This document shows positions 28,301-38,605 of a stretch of DNA of 64,000 nucleotides, in pieces. The stretch is from Trebouxia sp. TZW2008. Lineage: Eukaryota > Chlorophyta > Trebouxiophyceae > Trebouxiales > Trebouxiaceae. The stretch's first letter is position 1. Each line of letters begins with the position of its first letter. The position numbers and the translations under genes were made by a program. A model generated the notes under the pieces. That model did no database searches, was not told where the DNA came from, and saw only the letters and a program-made list of their open reading frames with translations. Location of the stretch: the NCBI GenBank assembly GCA_002118135.1, contig BDIU01000273.1, positions 62,001-126,000 of the forward strand. The letters are read 5' to 3'.

Positions 28301-31300
28301 CCTGCAATGCCTCATCTGCTGATAGCTCAAACACTGCTGGAATGAGCTGTGGTCTCGTACCCCGCTGCAAAGAAGATGCTGGCGTTTGCAGCAATTGTGT
28401 GGATTGTGGCTGACCTTTAATGGTGACAGAACTTCTCGTGTTGCATTGTGTTTTGTCCTACCTGCAACTCCTCATCTGCTGCCAGCTCAAACAGCGCCCA
28501 ACTGATTGCATGAGCTGTGGTCTCATACCCCGCTGCAAAGAAGATCCCGGCGTTGGCAGCAATGGTCTGAGTGGGAATCGGACCCCCATCCTTATAATTG
28601 ACAAATCTGCTGAGGCAGGCCCAAAGGGCACTCTCACTCTCTGGCTGAGGGCCTTTTGACATGATCATCCCTGCCAACTCGTCGTTTTTCTGCAAGCACA
28701 GGGATTTACATTGCATCAAGTGCAGCAAAATTGATGGCTTTTGGGGTGCAAGTTGACTTGTAGTTCACAAATCTGCTGAGGCAGGCCCAAAGAGCGTTTT
28801 CACTCTGTGGCTGAGGGCCCTTTGGCTTGATCAGCGCTGGCAGTTTTCTGCAAGCGCAGGAGTGCAAGTTGCACTCAGTGCAGCAAAATTGATGGCTCTT
28901 GGGGTGTATGATTACTTGTAGTTCACAAACTTTTGAGGCAGGCCCAAAGGGCACTTTCACTCTCAGGCAGGGCCCTTTGATTATGTCAGTCCTGCCAGCT
29001 CATTGATTTTCTGCAAAGCACAACATTTTCAATCAAATTTTGTTCCACTGTAATGACTTGTGAGGAAACATCTACTCAAGCCAGCCCAAGATGCGTTTTC
29101 ACTCTCTAGCTGGGGATTGGATCAACCCTCTCTAGCTGGGAACTCGATCAACCCTGCCACTTCACTGATTTTCTGCAAGCACAAAAGGTGAGTTTGATCC
29201 AATGCAGCCACTTCTGATGAGTTTCAGAGTTTCAGATGCTGTTGTTGACAAACTTGCTATGCCAGGCCCAAAGTGCGCTTTCCCTCTCTAGCTGGGAACT
29301 GGATCAACATTCTCTAGCTGGGGACTCGATCAACCCTGCCACTTCACTGATTTTCTGCAAGCACAAAAGGTGAGTTTGATCCAATGCAGCCACTTCTGAT
29401 GAGTTCTGAAGTTGCAGATGCTGTTGTTGACAAACTTGCTATGCCAAGCCCAAAGTGCGTTTTTGCTCTCTGGCTGGGAACTGGATGAACCCTGCCATTT
29501 AATAGGGCACTTCCATTATTTGGCTGGGGACCCTTTGACTGCATCAGCCCTGCCAAGGTTTAGGCCTGAACCCTAGATCCATCGATTTTCTGCAAGCACA
29601 GCAGACTGGGATGAACCCAAAACACTCAGGTTTTGAGGACTGGGGACCAAGGGCAAATCGTAAATGTCAGGATCGGCTTGACTCAAAGGGGCGCTTGACT
29701 CTGCAGATGTCAAAGCAGAAATCAGTGCAGGCTGCTTCTGTGAGCATGAGACAAGCAGAACATTGAATATGCTCAATCGCCAGCACATTGATTGTGTTAC
29801 CAAAGGCAACTCAGCTGCTATGCACTCGCTTGCACTTGCTTGCACTTGCCTACAATGTAACAACCCAAATGTCATTAGCATTGCAACAATGTGCTTGCTG
29901 ACGTGCAATCATATTCTTGAGTAGTACTTGAACTGCAGTTACCTCAGCTGGAGCTTGTCGTGCAGCCTTGTTTGCCTTGGCCTCTGGCGGCTCATGCAGA
30001 CAATTTTAGTGTAAATGCCGTGGATTTCTGGGTGGTGGTCATTTCACAAGACTTGCCAAGAAGCCTTGTTGTTTGGTCCTTTTGCAGCTCATACAGGATT
30101 TCTGGACGTGGTTTTAATCATGTTTTGAGTAGTGAATGAGTTACAGTACCTCAGCCAGCGCTTGTCGCGCAGCCTTGTTTGCCTTGGCTTTTGGCAGCCA
30201 TGGACACAGGAAGCGCACAATTGCTGTGAAAGGGTCCGCCATAGCAGTTGCTACCTCATTCTGAAACACCCTGCTGTGCTGCAGACACACAGAAGTGTTC
30301 AATACACATAGCATCAGCACAACTGCTTTGAAAGGGTCCGCCATAGCAGTTGCTACCTCGTTCTGAAACACCCTAATGTGCTGCTTACACAAAAGTGATC
30401 GGCACACCTAGCCTCAGCATGATTCCATTGAGAGTGTCTGTCAGAGCAGTTGCTAGCTCATTCTGAAACACTCTGCTGTGCTGCAGACAAGTAAATACGT
30501 TTGGTGTGTGCATGGGCCATCAGCACACTTGCTGTGAAAGGGTCCGCCAAAGCAGTTGCTACCTCGTTCTGAAACACCCTGCTATGCTGCAGACACACAT
30601 ATGTGTTTGTTCAACATAGCATCAGCATAATTGCTAATGCAGAATTATGTCAAAGCAGTCGCTGAAAAGGATTCTGTCAAAGCAGTCGTTAGTGACTCCC
30701 TGCTATGCTGCAGACATCTGAAGGCATTTCATGATCACATGCTGCAAGTGCTACAGACGAGTTGCTCATCAATCATCTTGTGAAGGCATGTGTGCAATGT
30801 GCAACATTGAAAGAAGCCAAGCAGAGCAGAGCAGAGCAGAGCAGAGCAGAGCAGAGCAGAGCAGAGCAAATACAAGAACGTGTATGCCATCAGACGTCTC
30901 TGTGAAAGCTACGGGCAACACAAGAAAAGCAGTTTTGGTAGAACAGCAATGCTTTCCAAAGCCCAGGAAGAGGAAAAAGGAAAAAGGCCGAGAGGTCAAG
31001 AACACAACAATAGGCATCACTGTAGACAAATAGGGTAGCAAAACGGATGCATCAATTGCTGACCAGCAATGCCGAGACGCGGTGCAGTACCCGTAACAGG
31101 TCCTGATCCGCAAGCTTGATGGTGCCGTCTTTGTTGATGGTGTAGTCTAGGGCGCCTAGGTCCACATGGAAGGCCACTGAATTGATGATCTCTGCATTGA
31201 CGCAGGTCTTGTCAAGCAGCAGATAGGAAGAGGCAAACTTCCAAAACATCGCACAGCGCCCAAACAAAACTTTACATGTCTGCTTGCAGTTGCTTGGCAG

Positions 31301-33539
31301 ATCAAGTCAGATTGTGAACATGATTCATACAGACGCGGCGTTTTGAGCTGTGTATGAGTATGTCTGTCGTATGCATCACAACAGCAGCAATGGTAGTCAT
31401 CAGATGTGCACGCAAAGGATACAGTACAGGCTGAGTCATGACATTGTTTAACAGTTTATGCCCTGAGCCAGCAGTATGTTTGCGATGAGGTGCGACGGTA
31501 TATCCACAGATCAAAACCATGGCAAGTGATACCGAAACAGAACAAGAGGGCATTTGCCAGCTGTTGCCCTGCCTTTCAGCAAGCAAACATTTAGCCAACT
31601 TCATCAAGAGATCTCGCAGCTGTGACATCATTGCTTTGATGGGAGGGCATTTACCAGCAGTTGCCCTTGTTGACAGGTTGCCCATGTCCACCAGCCCTTC
31701 CTTGCCCAATGGATGCAGCACGTCTTGTAAAGATACCCACAGCACGATGATAACACAATGATGACAACTGAAGCAAGGGAATCAAGGGCATTTACCAGCA
31801 GTTGCCCTTGTTGACAGGTTGCCCATGTCCACAAGTCCTTCCTTGCTCAATGGATGCAACACCTCTGCCGCCTTGCAAGCTGCTGCATAGATGCTGGGAT
31901 AAGCCTGCAATCCATAGCAGCATTTGTGCAGGGTCACACATTTGCTGACGTTGTTGCATTTTCGAATTATTTTGGTGATAGTTGCTATGATGCTGTCTTG
32001 CAAGCGGCAGCATAGACGCGGGAATAAGCCTGCAACCATACCAGCATTGTGAACATATTTCATTGCTCCTGTGCTGATTAGATCACAAGGCGTAATGAGG
32101 CTGCCTAGCATGCCAATGCATAGATGCCAATGCATAGATGCTGAAGGAAGCCAGTACGCACAGCATGCTGAGGGGTCCTGTTCGTGCAGTCTCATTGTTA
32201 TACTTTGACCTGTGGTGCTGTCAAAACCCACATCTGTAGCTCAATCAAGAGAGGGAATTGTAGCAGCTGGCAGTTGTCCATGCTGTGCATTGGTGGAACA
32301 AGTACAGTAGCTATGCAGCTACTCAGCGCAACTGACAGATCCGCAGCAGGACATGTGCAAAGTTTGTTGCGTAACCTGTGTACCTCTCTCTGAGGCTCTG
32401 CCAGTGACATGACAGCAATCAAAACGCTGTCATGTACACCAGGTGCAAAGTGTTGGCATGTAAACTAGGGCAAGCTTCTAGAATTAGGCAAAGAAAATAG
32501 TATATCTTTTCCCTTCATTCATTCATTCACTCATTCATTGCAAACGTGGGCTAAGTATATGTTTTGGACAAAACAAGCAGCATGTCATGCACTGTAGGCC
32601 ACAGCTTAAGAAAGGGAAAGGCATGCTTTACCTTGCGGATGTTTTCTGGACTGAAGGCAGGGTTAGTCATCTTGCGGAAGTACTTCCACTCTTCATAGTG
32701 AGGCGTGGCTAAAATATTGTGATAAGGGGCCGTCTGCAAGGCATCAAACATGTGGTTGACATCATGGTCTCAAGGCAGAGTCATACTGATGCTGTGCTTG
32801 CAAAGTCATGCACATAAGAGATCATGTCATCTTCTTTGATATGGAAGATGCTTATTGACATTTGCTTATTGGCACTTGAGCAAGATGAGGTTGGTGTTGC
32901 GCTTACAAGGTCCAGTGGCTTATAGGAGAGTCTGTGCTTGGGCAGATTCAGTTCTCTGCCAGAGAGCTTGATGACCTCTTCAGGGTCTGTAACCACAAGA
33001 GCTTGCATGTTTGGCAGACTCCATGCGAATACTGGCCCATATTCAGCCGTCCATCTTGCCAGAACCTACAACAACAGCTGATCGTCAGACTGTGTCTTGG
33101 TGAACAAGAAAACTGGGCGCTTGGGCGCTATGGAACCTCATTTGCGGACACGTTTGTGATTGGACAAGAGCTTTCGCTCGCACAGCGCTGTCACAGTGCT
33201 GAGGGAGATGAACGGTATCCGAGCAGCCATACGGGGTGTAACAAGCTTGCCAAGCGCATCAAAAGCGTGCGTCGTGGGAAGGCGTACCCTGTGGATATAC
33301 GAAGACCCGAAAAGTGAGGCCATGTTGCCGATAATGGGCCTCGGTTTCGGTCCTGGGATTTTGTGCAGATCATACTTGACCCTCAGTTGCGCCCGGCGAA
33401 AGAACGCCCAAGCCAAGCTACATGCCAGAACGCCGCAGATTACGGAAGACAGCAGACCGACAGCCATGTTTGCGTCCGCGCGCCGCGGGATCTCTGACGT
33501 TGACCGGCTCAAATGGGCGAGGTCATCATGGAGCTCCAT
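25304..33539 (-). CDS. Cytochrome P450 monooxygenase, membrane anchored
   Basis: Eleven minus-strand exons (33539-33288, 33065-32907, 32733-32632, 31904-31796, 31191-31091, 30278-30150, 28689-28462, 27900-27819, 27005-26924, 26280-26105, 25605-25304) join in frame into 573 residues. A hydrophobic anchor (about residues 25-48) and the Pro-rich hinge KIPGPKPRPIIGN open the protein. The I-helix AGYETT lies at 337-342, the K-helix ExxR at E401-R404 (KETLRLHPTAP), a PERW motif follows, and the heme loop is FSNGPRNCIGQ with Cys501. These are the hallmarks of class II P450s that use NADPH-P450 reductase at the ER. No named CYP family can be assigned. The G-helix region is short between exons 6 and 7, so one small exon may be missing. 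A second start at 33467 (MAVGLL) would give a more typical length. The 8-kb gene is mostly intron built from exon-edge copies. Confidence 0.93.
26733..26830 (-). repeat. Downstream copy of P450 exon 9 3' half with donor
   Basis: This copy repeats the codons for LRLHPTAPLGS and the CAG|GTGAC donor found at 26924. The 5' part (LGKMRLLD) is lost. Confidence 0.9.
27120..27565 (-). repeat. Upstream copies of P450 exon 9 acceptor and 5' half
   Basis: Four degenerate units, at about 27130-27195, 27265-27310, 27400-27435 and 27485-27560, hold a TGCAGATCTGGGCAA-like acceptor/exon start. The 27485 unit extends to an ETLRLQP-like segment. The complete exon is the next unit in the direction of transcription. 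Confidence 0.85.
28305..28400 (-). repeat. Downstream copy of P450 exon 7 3' half with donor
   Basis: This is a degenerate copy of the ISWALFELAADEELQ-coding end and its GTAAAT/GTAGG-type donor, following the true exon in the direction of transcription. Confidence 0.85.
28735..29605 (-). repeat. Array of upstream copies of P450 exon 7 acceptor and 5' half
   Basis: About five units, near 28745-28860, 28915-29020, 29080-29175, 29260-29355 and 29450-29600, each carry a TGCTTGCAG-type acceptor, a KGPQPESESALWACLSRFVN-like stretch of decreasing similarity and intron sequence. The copies at 29100-29175 and 29275-29360 are nearly identical to each other over about 80 bp, showing that copies re-duplicate. 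Confidence 0.85.
30285..30725 (-). repeat. Array of upstream copies of P450 exon 6 acceptor and 5' half
   Basis: Four copies, at about 30310-30390, 30420-30490, 30525-30600 and 30645-30720, repeat GGGTCCGCCATAGCAGTTGC-like sequence and the FQNEVATAMADPF coding. The true exon (30278-30150) is the only unit that continues into VRFLCPWLPKAK. Confidence 0.9.
30821..30868. repeat. (GCAGA)n microsatellite
   Basis: About nine and a half uninterrupted copies of GCAGA lie in a P450 intron. Confidence 0.95.
31550..31740 (-). repeat. Downstream copies of P450 exon 4 3' half with donor
   Basis: The 31637-31715 copy repeats the codons for KEGLVDMGNLSTRATA and the G|GTAAATG donor almost exactly. A shorter copy lies at 31550-31580. 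A degraded acceptor-side piece is also seen upstream at about 31990-32045. Confidence 0.88.
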
Positions 33540-34139
33540 AGCGAAAATTGGTCAAGAAGATGAAGCTGTGGGCGCAGCTGTTGTTCGTGGCAAGCCATGT
33601 CCACTCACTGGTCATATCGCATGCATTTGATGACATGACAACAATACAGAAATCTCAGCAATTTCATGGGGCTGTATCTGCTTTCGCCAAGAGGGCAAAT
33701 GCATGCAAAGCGAAAATTCAGGCGCTTCCACTCTCAGGAAAGCGAAAATTCAAGTGCGAATTCAGTTCGTTCAAGGCTTCATGCTTATAAATGGGTCATT
33801 TGCTGTCATGCATGGGCATGACAATTCACGTTGTGGAGATGCCTTGTGCACGGTCCAAAGCATTGTGACATTTGTTGCTGCAGCCTGTGATATCTGACAA
33901 TTGCATGCATGACTCATCATGCATGTCACAATGCATGCAAGCTGCTGCCTTTGTGTCATTTGTCCTCGTCAACACCTTTGGTCCTGCGCTTCTAAGGCAA
34001 TGCGTGTTAGTTGATGCCCTGCTGCTTTATTGGCCGCTGCTACCACTCACTGACTGGGCTGTCAGTTGACATCCAGAAAAGCGTGCTTCTGGCTCGATCG
34101 CAACGATCTATAGCAGTCAACTCGGCAGTCAAGTCGCGG
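33540..34139. promoter_or_regulatory. Spacer between divergent P450 and SDR genes
   Basis: About 600 bp separate the two start codons. Both ends are CpG-bearing and the middle (33620-33960) is AT/TG-rich with repeated GCATGCA-type words. No gene is visible. A shared promoter is possible. Confidence 0.5.
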
Positions 34140-36168
34140 ATGCCGTCGAAACTGCTCGAACAGAAGGTGTGTGTAATCACTGGCGGCGGTCGCGGCATTG
34201 GCGCAGCGATTGCCCGGAGATTTGCTGCGGAAGGCGCGACGTTAATACTGACTGCGAGGTCGGAGGATCAACTTCAGGAGGTAAACGTCGTGTATGACAA
34301 CCGGTATGCCTGCAAGAGCTCTACTGTATCAACAGCACATTCATTCCGTCTTGCATGCAACGTCCGCATGTTCGGCACCAAGTATAGGCGCTATGCTACT
34401 TGACTTGGCTTGGAGAAACCTTCTCAGCACGCAAGCTCCACTATAGACCTAGACACTTGGTGTGTTGACTACAGCTGCACTTCCATATCTCATGCAACAA
34501 GAACATCTGCATATTTGTGTGAGGTCCAGTGCAAGTCTACCTTGCTGAAGACTCTTCTCCCTCTGAGGTGAATTCAATTTGTGCTGTACATGCTTGCAGG
34601 TTGCTGAAAGCTGCAGAGCCAAAGGAGCAGCCAGCTGTGACATTGAGAGCGTTGACCTGTCACAGTCTGAGGCTGTACAGAAACTTGCCAAGAACGTGCT
34701 CAGCAAGCACAACCAGGTGGATGTGCTGGTGAACAATGCGGGCATGGGCGCCCCTGGCAGGAACAGTCCGCTTCAAGGTGCCATTGCCTGATCCTCAGTC
34801 ACTCTTGAAATGCCTTACATCTTGAGCATCAGTTTTACAGTGCTACACCTTGTGCTGCATGGAGCGCAATCAGCCTACCATCAGGAGACAAATGCTTGCT
34901 TATGCTCCTGCACATTGCTACTATATGTATGTGCATTCAAGCGGACTGAAAATGCTTTCCTGATGCTTGATGATGTAGACTGTGCGTTGCAGCGGATTTT
35001 GAGCTGTGGCAGAAGCTGCTGATGACCAACACCCTGGCTCCAATGATCCTCACAAACCTGTTCTCAGCAGGCATGGTAGAGCGCAAGGTCAGCTCGCAGA
35101 GGGCTTCCTTGCGCTATGATTTGCATTCAAAACTGTGGGTAGACTGTATGCATGGCAAAAGTGTAAGGCAAGCTTCAGCAGTGTGTTGTACAATACACTT
35201 GCCCTTCAGGGTCAATGCATCTGACAGAGTATCATGTTTTGTCCAGCGCAGACTGTTTCAGGCAGGCGCTAGTACCTATAGCACAAATGCCGCCTTATGT
35301 AAGTTTGCTATATGACGCAATGCATGTGTTGTGAGCAGTCAAGCTGGCACTGCTATGCATGATCAACAAGCACACCTGAGACGCCGCATATGATTTCGGT
35401 CACAGTCGTAGCGGAAAAGTCATCGCATGGCATTGTGCCATACAACTAAGGTTTGCCTGCAACCCTGATCTGTCTTATACTGTACTGTGCAGTCAGGTGT
35501 GATCATCAACATTGGGTCTATTGCTGGCCTGTCGCCGTCGCCAGCCACAGCTGTGTACTCCACAAGCAAGTGGGGTTTGAGAGGCTGGAGCTTGAGCTGT
35601 TATGAGGTTTTCCTTCAGTTTCTTTCGTGCAAGTATATGCATTCATGCAACACGCTTGACAACAAAGGCTGGCTGCGCTGGTATTCTCATGTACAGACAG
35701 TCTTTTTTTTGCGAAGCATATCAACGTCACATTGTATCAAGTGTAGTATGGCAGTGCTGATTGCCTAAAGCAGAGGCTGATGCACCCATGCTGTGCTTTG
35801 AACATTCTGGGCATGTGTTGGTTGTTTGCTGAATGCTGTCACGCCACGTAAGCTCAGCTGTGCGTCTGCAAAGTTCCTGTCCTTTTGATCAGCGTGCAAA
35901 TTCAAAGACTCGTGTTGCATGTGGAGACTTCAACATAAATATGTGTTGGAGCTGAATGCAGGTTTTGCGGCATCATAATGTCAAGGTTGTGCTCATCAAT
36001 CCTGGTCCTGTGGCCACACCCATGACAGAAGGGCGCATGGACCACAGCAAAGCATCACCCCCAGAGGATATTGCACAGGCAGCTATGTTTGTATTGTCAC
36101 TGGCACCGCAGAGCGTTCCCATGGAGATGACAATCAACACAACACAGCCAGCTGAACCTTCACAGTGA
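34140..36168 (+). CDS. Classical short-chain dehydrogenase/reductase (SDR)
   Basis: Five exons (34140-34280, 34600-34777, 34993-35087, 35493-35606, 35962-36168) join in frame into 244 residues. Visible motifs are the cofactor loop TGGGRGIG (14-21), NNAG (92-95), catalytic Ser147 and the YSTSK pair Tyr160/Lys164, then the NPGPVATPM loop after the Rossmann core. Length and order match the classical SDR family of NAD(P)-dependent oxidoreductases. An Arg follows the third Gly of the TGGGRGIG loop, common in NADP-binding members (inference). The substrate is unknown. The frame stays open upstream to 34011 and could encode a 43-residue basic leader (LLARSQRSIAVNSAVKSR), possibly a targeting peptide if transcription starts earlier. 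The intron after exon 4 has a weak GTTTTC donor. The last exon is followed by a damaged copy of itself. Confidence 0.92.
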
Positions 36169-36175
36169 TGAATTA

Positions 36176-36440
36176 TCAACCCCGGCCCTGTGGCTTGACC
36201 CTGAGCATAAGGGTGGATGGATCACAGCAAAGCGTCGTCCCCTGAGGATGTTGCACAGGCAGCTATGTTTGTGTTGACACTGATACTGCAGAGCGTTGAA
36301 ATAGTCAGCACAACACAGCCAGCTGAACCTTCACAGTGAGTCAGAAGCACGGCAAATCGGAATGATCGCAACACAGTTAGCTGAAGCTTCACTTGAGGAA
36401 GAAGCACATGACAGCTTCAAGAGAGTAGAGCCAGAACTGC
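36176..36440 (+). pseudogene. Broken tandem copies of the SDR last exon
   Basis: 36176-36345 repeats most of the terminal SDR exon from the INPGPV segment to the QPAEPSQ end, with a TGA in place of the codon after the Val of the NPGPVA motif and several gaps. A second, shorter copy is seen at about 36370-36415. Both lie downstream of the functional stop and carry no upstream exons. Confidence 0.88.
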
Positions 36441-37451
36441 TGAGAGTGTGAGAAGTTGCAGAGCGTGATTGACATCAACCTGTGTACTCTCTTGACATGT
36501 CTCAAATGGCTTGGCTGTTATGAACCTAGTCAGCCACAGCTTGCACTTGTAACTTTTTATGCAGTGTCACCATGTTAGCATTTAGAGATACGCTTAGTAA
36601 GTGGGCAACATGTGATAAGCGCTCAAAGTTGCTGTGTCGAAGCAAAACTTGCAAAACACTTTCCAGCAGCATAAGGTTGTTGTTACTGTTGCACGGTACT
36701 TGTTTGTCCTGTGGTTGTCGCAGAAACAGAAAGACAGATAGTTTCTCCAGTCACCTGGCCCAGCTTTCCAGAAGACATTCGTTATGACTTAGTTATATTG
36801 CATCAGATGTCATATACAGGAGGCAGCAGAACTGTGGTTGTAACACAGGATGTGCTGTCGCACTGTCATGATGCACTACATGTTGCACGCGGTCGGGCAA
36901 AGTGGCCACAATCGTTTGACCGCCTGCACTGCTGAGCAGTTTTCTGTTGGCAGAGAGAGGTACATTGACGGGCGTATCCGTGTCAGCAAGGTCCTGTGAC
37001 AAAGGAATGACAACCTGCTGAGTTCTTTAAAGTCTGCTGGTCATGTGCACAAGCTGCTTTGGCCATTGACATTGTCCCTATTACCCTCAAATATTTGACA
37101 GGCAAACGTGAAATTTGCAGGAATAGTCCACACACATTGTCGTCACTCGGCATAGATCATCAGATGGTGTGGCTGCATGAGTCTCAGTCTGTCCATTTAC
37201 CCCTGATGTGATGGACAAAGATACTTGAACATCAGCTTCATCTGTTGATGTCAGAGCCAATACTGGACAAAATGTTGTTGCTATAGAGGATGCTGGCAAG
37301 TAACCTCTTTCACATCAGGAACTTAGCGCTCACCAGGATGTCCACTGTGGGACATTGCCTCTATCAATATTTCTGCTGTGGACAGTGCCCTTGACAACGT
37401 TCATTGTGCACACTGCGCTTATCAGGATGTCCACTGTGGACACAGTGTTGA
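36441..37451. other. Convergent spacer, SDR to CCCH gene
   Basis: No gene is visible. 37320-37470 contains four direct repeats around GT(C)CACTGTGGACA at about 20-60 bp spacing, probably a small minisatellite in the 3' region of the minus-strand gene. Confidence 0.5.
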
Positions 37452-38562
37452 TCAGGACGTCCACTGTGGACATGTATGTGACACACGGGCAGTTGCTAGA
37501 CCCCTTTGCAGTTCCTCCTCTCCATGTGCAAAGTGACAGTTTGGGCCAAAACGACAGCCTCTAGGCTCTGAATGCCTGACGCACAGTGCAGTCTTGTAAT
37601 ATTGCTCAGGGAGACCTCTTGTCATGACAGGAAACCCTGGCTGCAGCTTCAGCTTCCTACAGATCAGCACACATGGTGACACAAATACATGACTTCGGGC
37701 CATGGCATGTGTGCATGAATGCATTTGGTAGCATGTCATCCATCACAAGGAGCTGCACACAAAATTAGCAGTCTTCATCATCGAATCAAAAATCAGTCAT
37801 ACCAGCAAATGACACTGCATTGACAATACTGTAGTGACACAGCTGTAGTAGCGGTGACATTGCTCATGGTACAAACTGCTATGTAGCGCAGCAAGTTTGT
37901 GCAATGTCAAGGACAGAAGCCTGCAGACTATGCCCTGATGACTGTCAGCCTAACAGCATGCATGTCAGACTGTGTTGAGACAACGCACCAGGGTTCAGGT
38001 GGCTGATCCCATCTGCTCTTGATCCTTTGCAGCCCATCTCCTTTGCCTGAAGGCGGTGTCTGAGCTTTTGGGCTCACTGAGATCTGCAGCTCAGACTCTG
38101 CACACAGCAAACTCAATCAGAAGGTTGAGATGTGTGCAGTCCAACATCATAGAAAAGGAGCAGTTTCTTTGGCCTTGAGCTGTGCGAGCTCTGCTGCCTG
38201 GAGTTTGCATACAGCAACACCCAGTCAGGACGCTGAGGCGGTTGCATCTCATCAAACATGCTGGTAGCTATTGTGGCATGCCTCAGTACTAGCCTCAGGC
38301 ACAGCTGCTTTTGCATATAACAGCTTAAGGGCAGTTTCAGCGATTTGATGCACTGACATGTGAGATGTTTTTCTTGATGTGAATTGCATCAAGCTTGAAC
38401 TGGCAACTGCAGCAAGAGTACATATGGATTCAACACCCCATGTAGTATGTCTCTGGTACTCACTCAAAACAGGAATGTTGTGTGGTGCCAAATCACTGCC
38501 ATTGCATACAAGGATCAGACCACACATGACGGCCTCATGCAAGTGTGGAACAGACAGACAGT

Positions 38563-38605
<43 letters not shown>

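Noticed and set aside
28735..30725. CRISPR-like or transposon array appearance of the regularly spaced repeats
   Set aside because: The repeats are degenerate, of uneven length, derived from the neighbouring P450 exons and lie inside a eukaryotic gene; no inverted termini or transposase are present.
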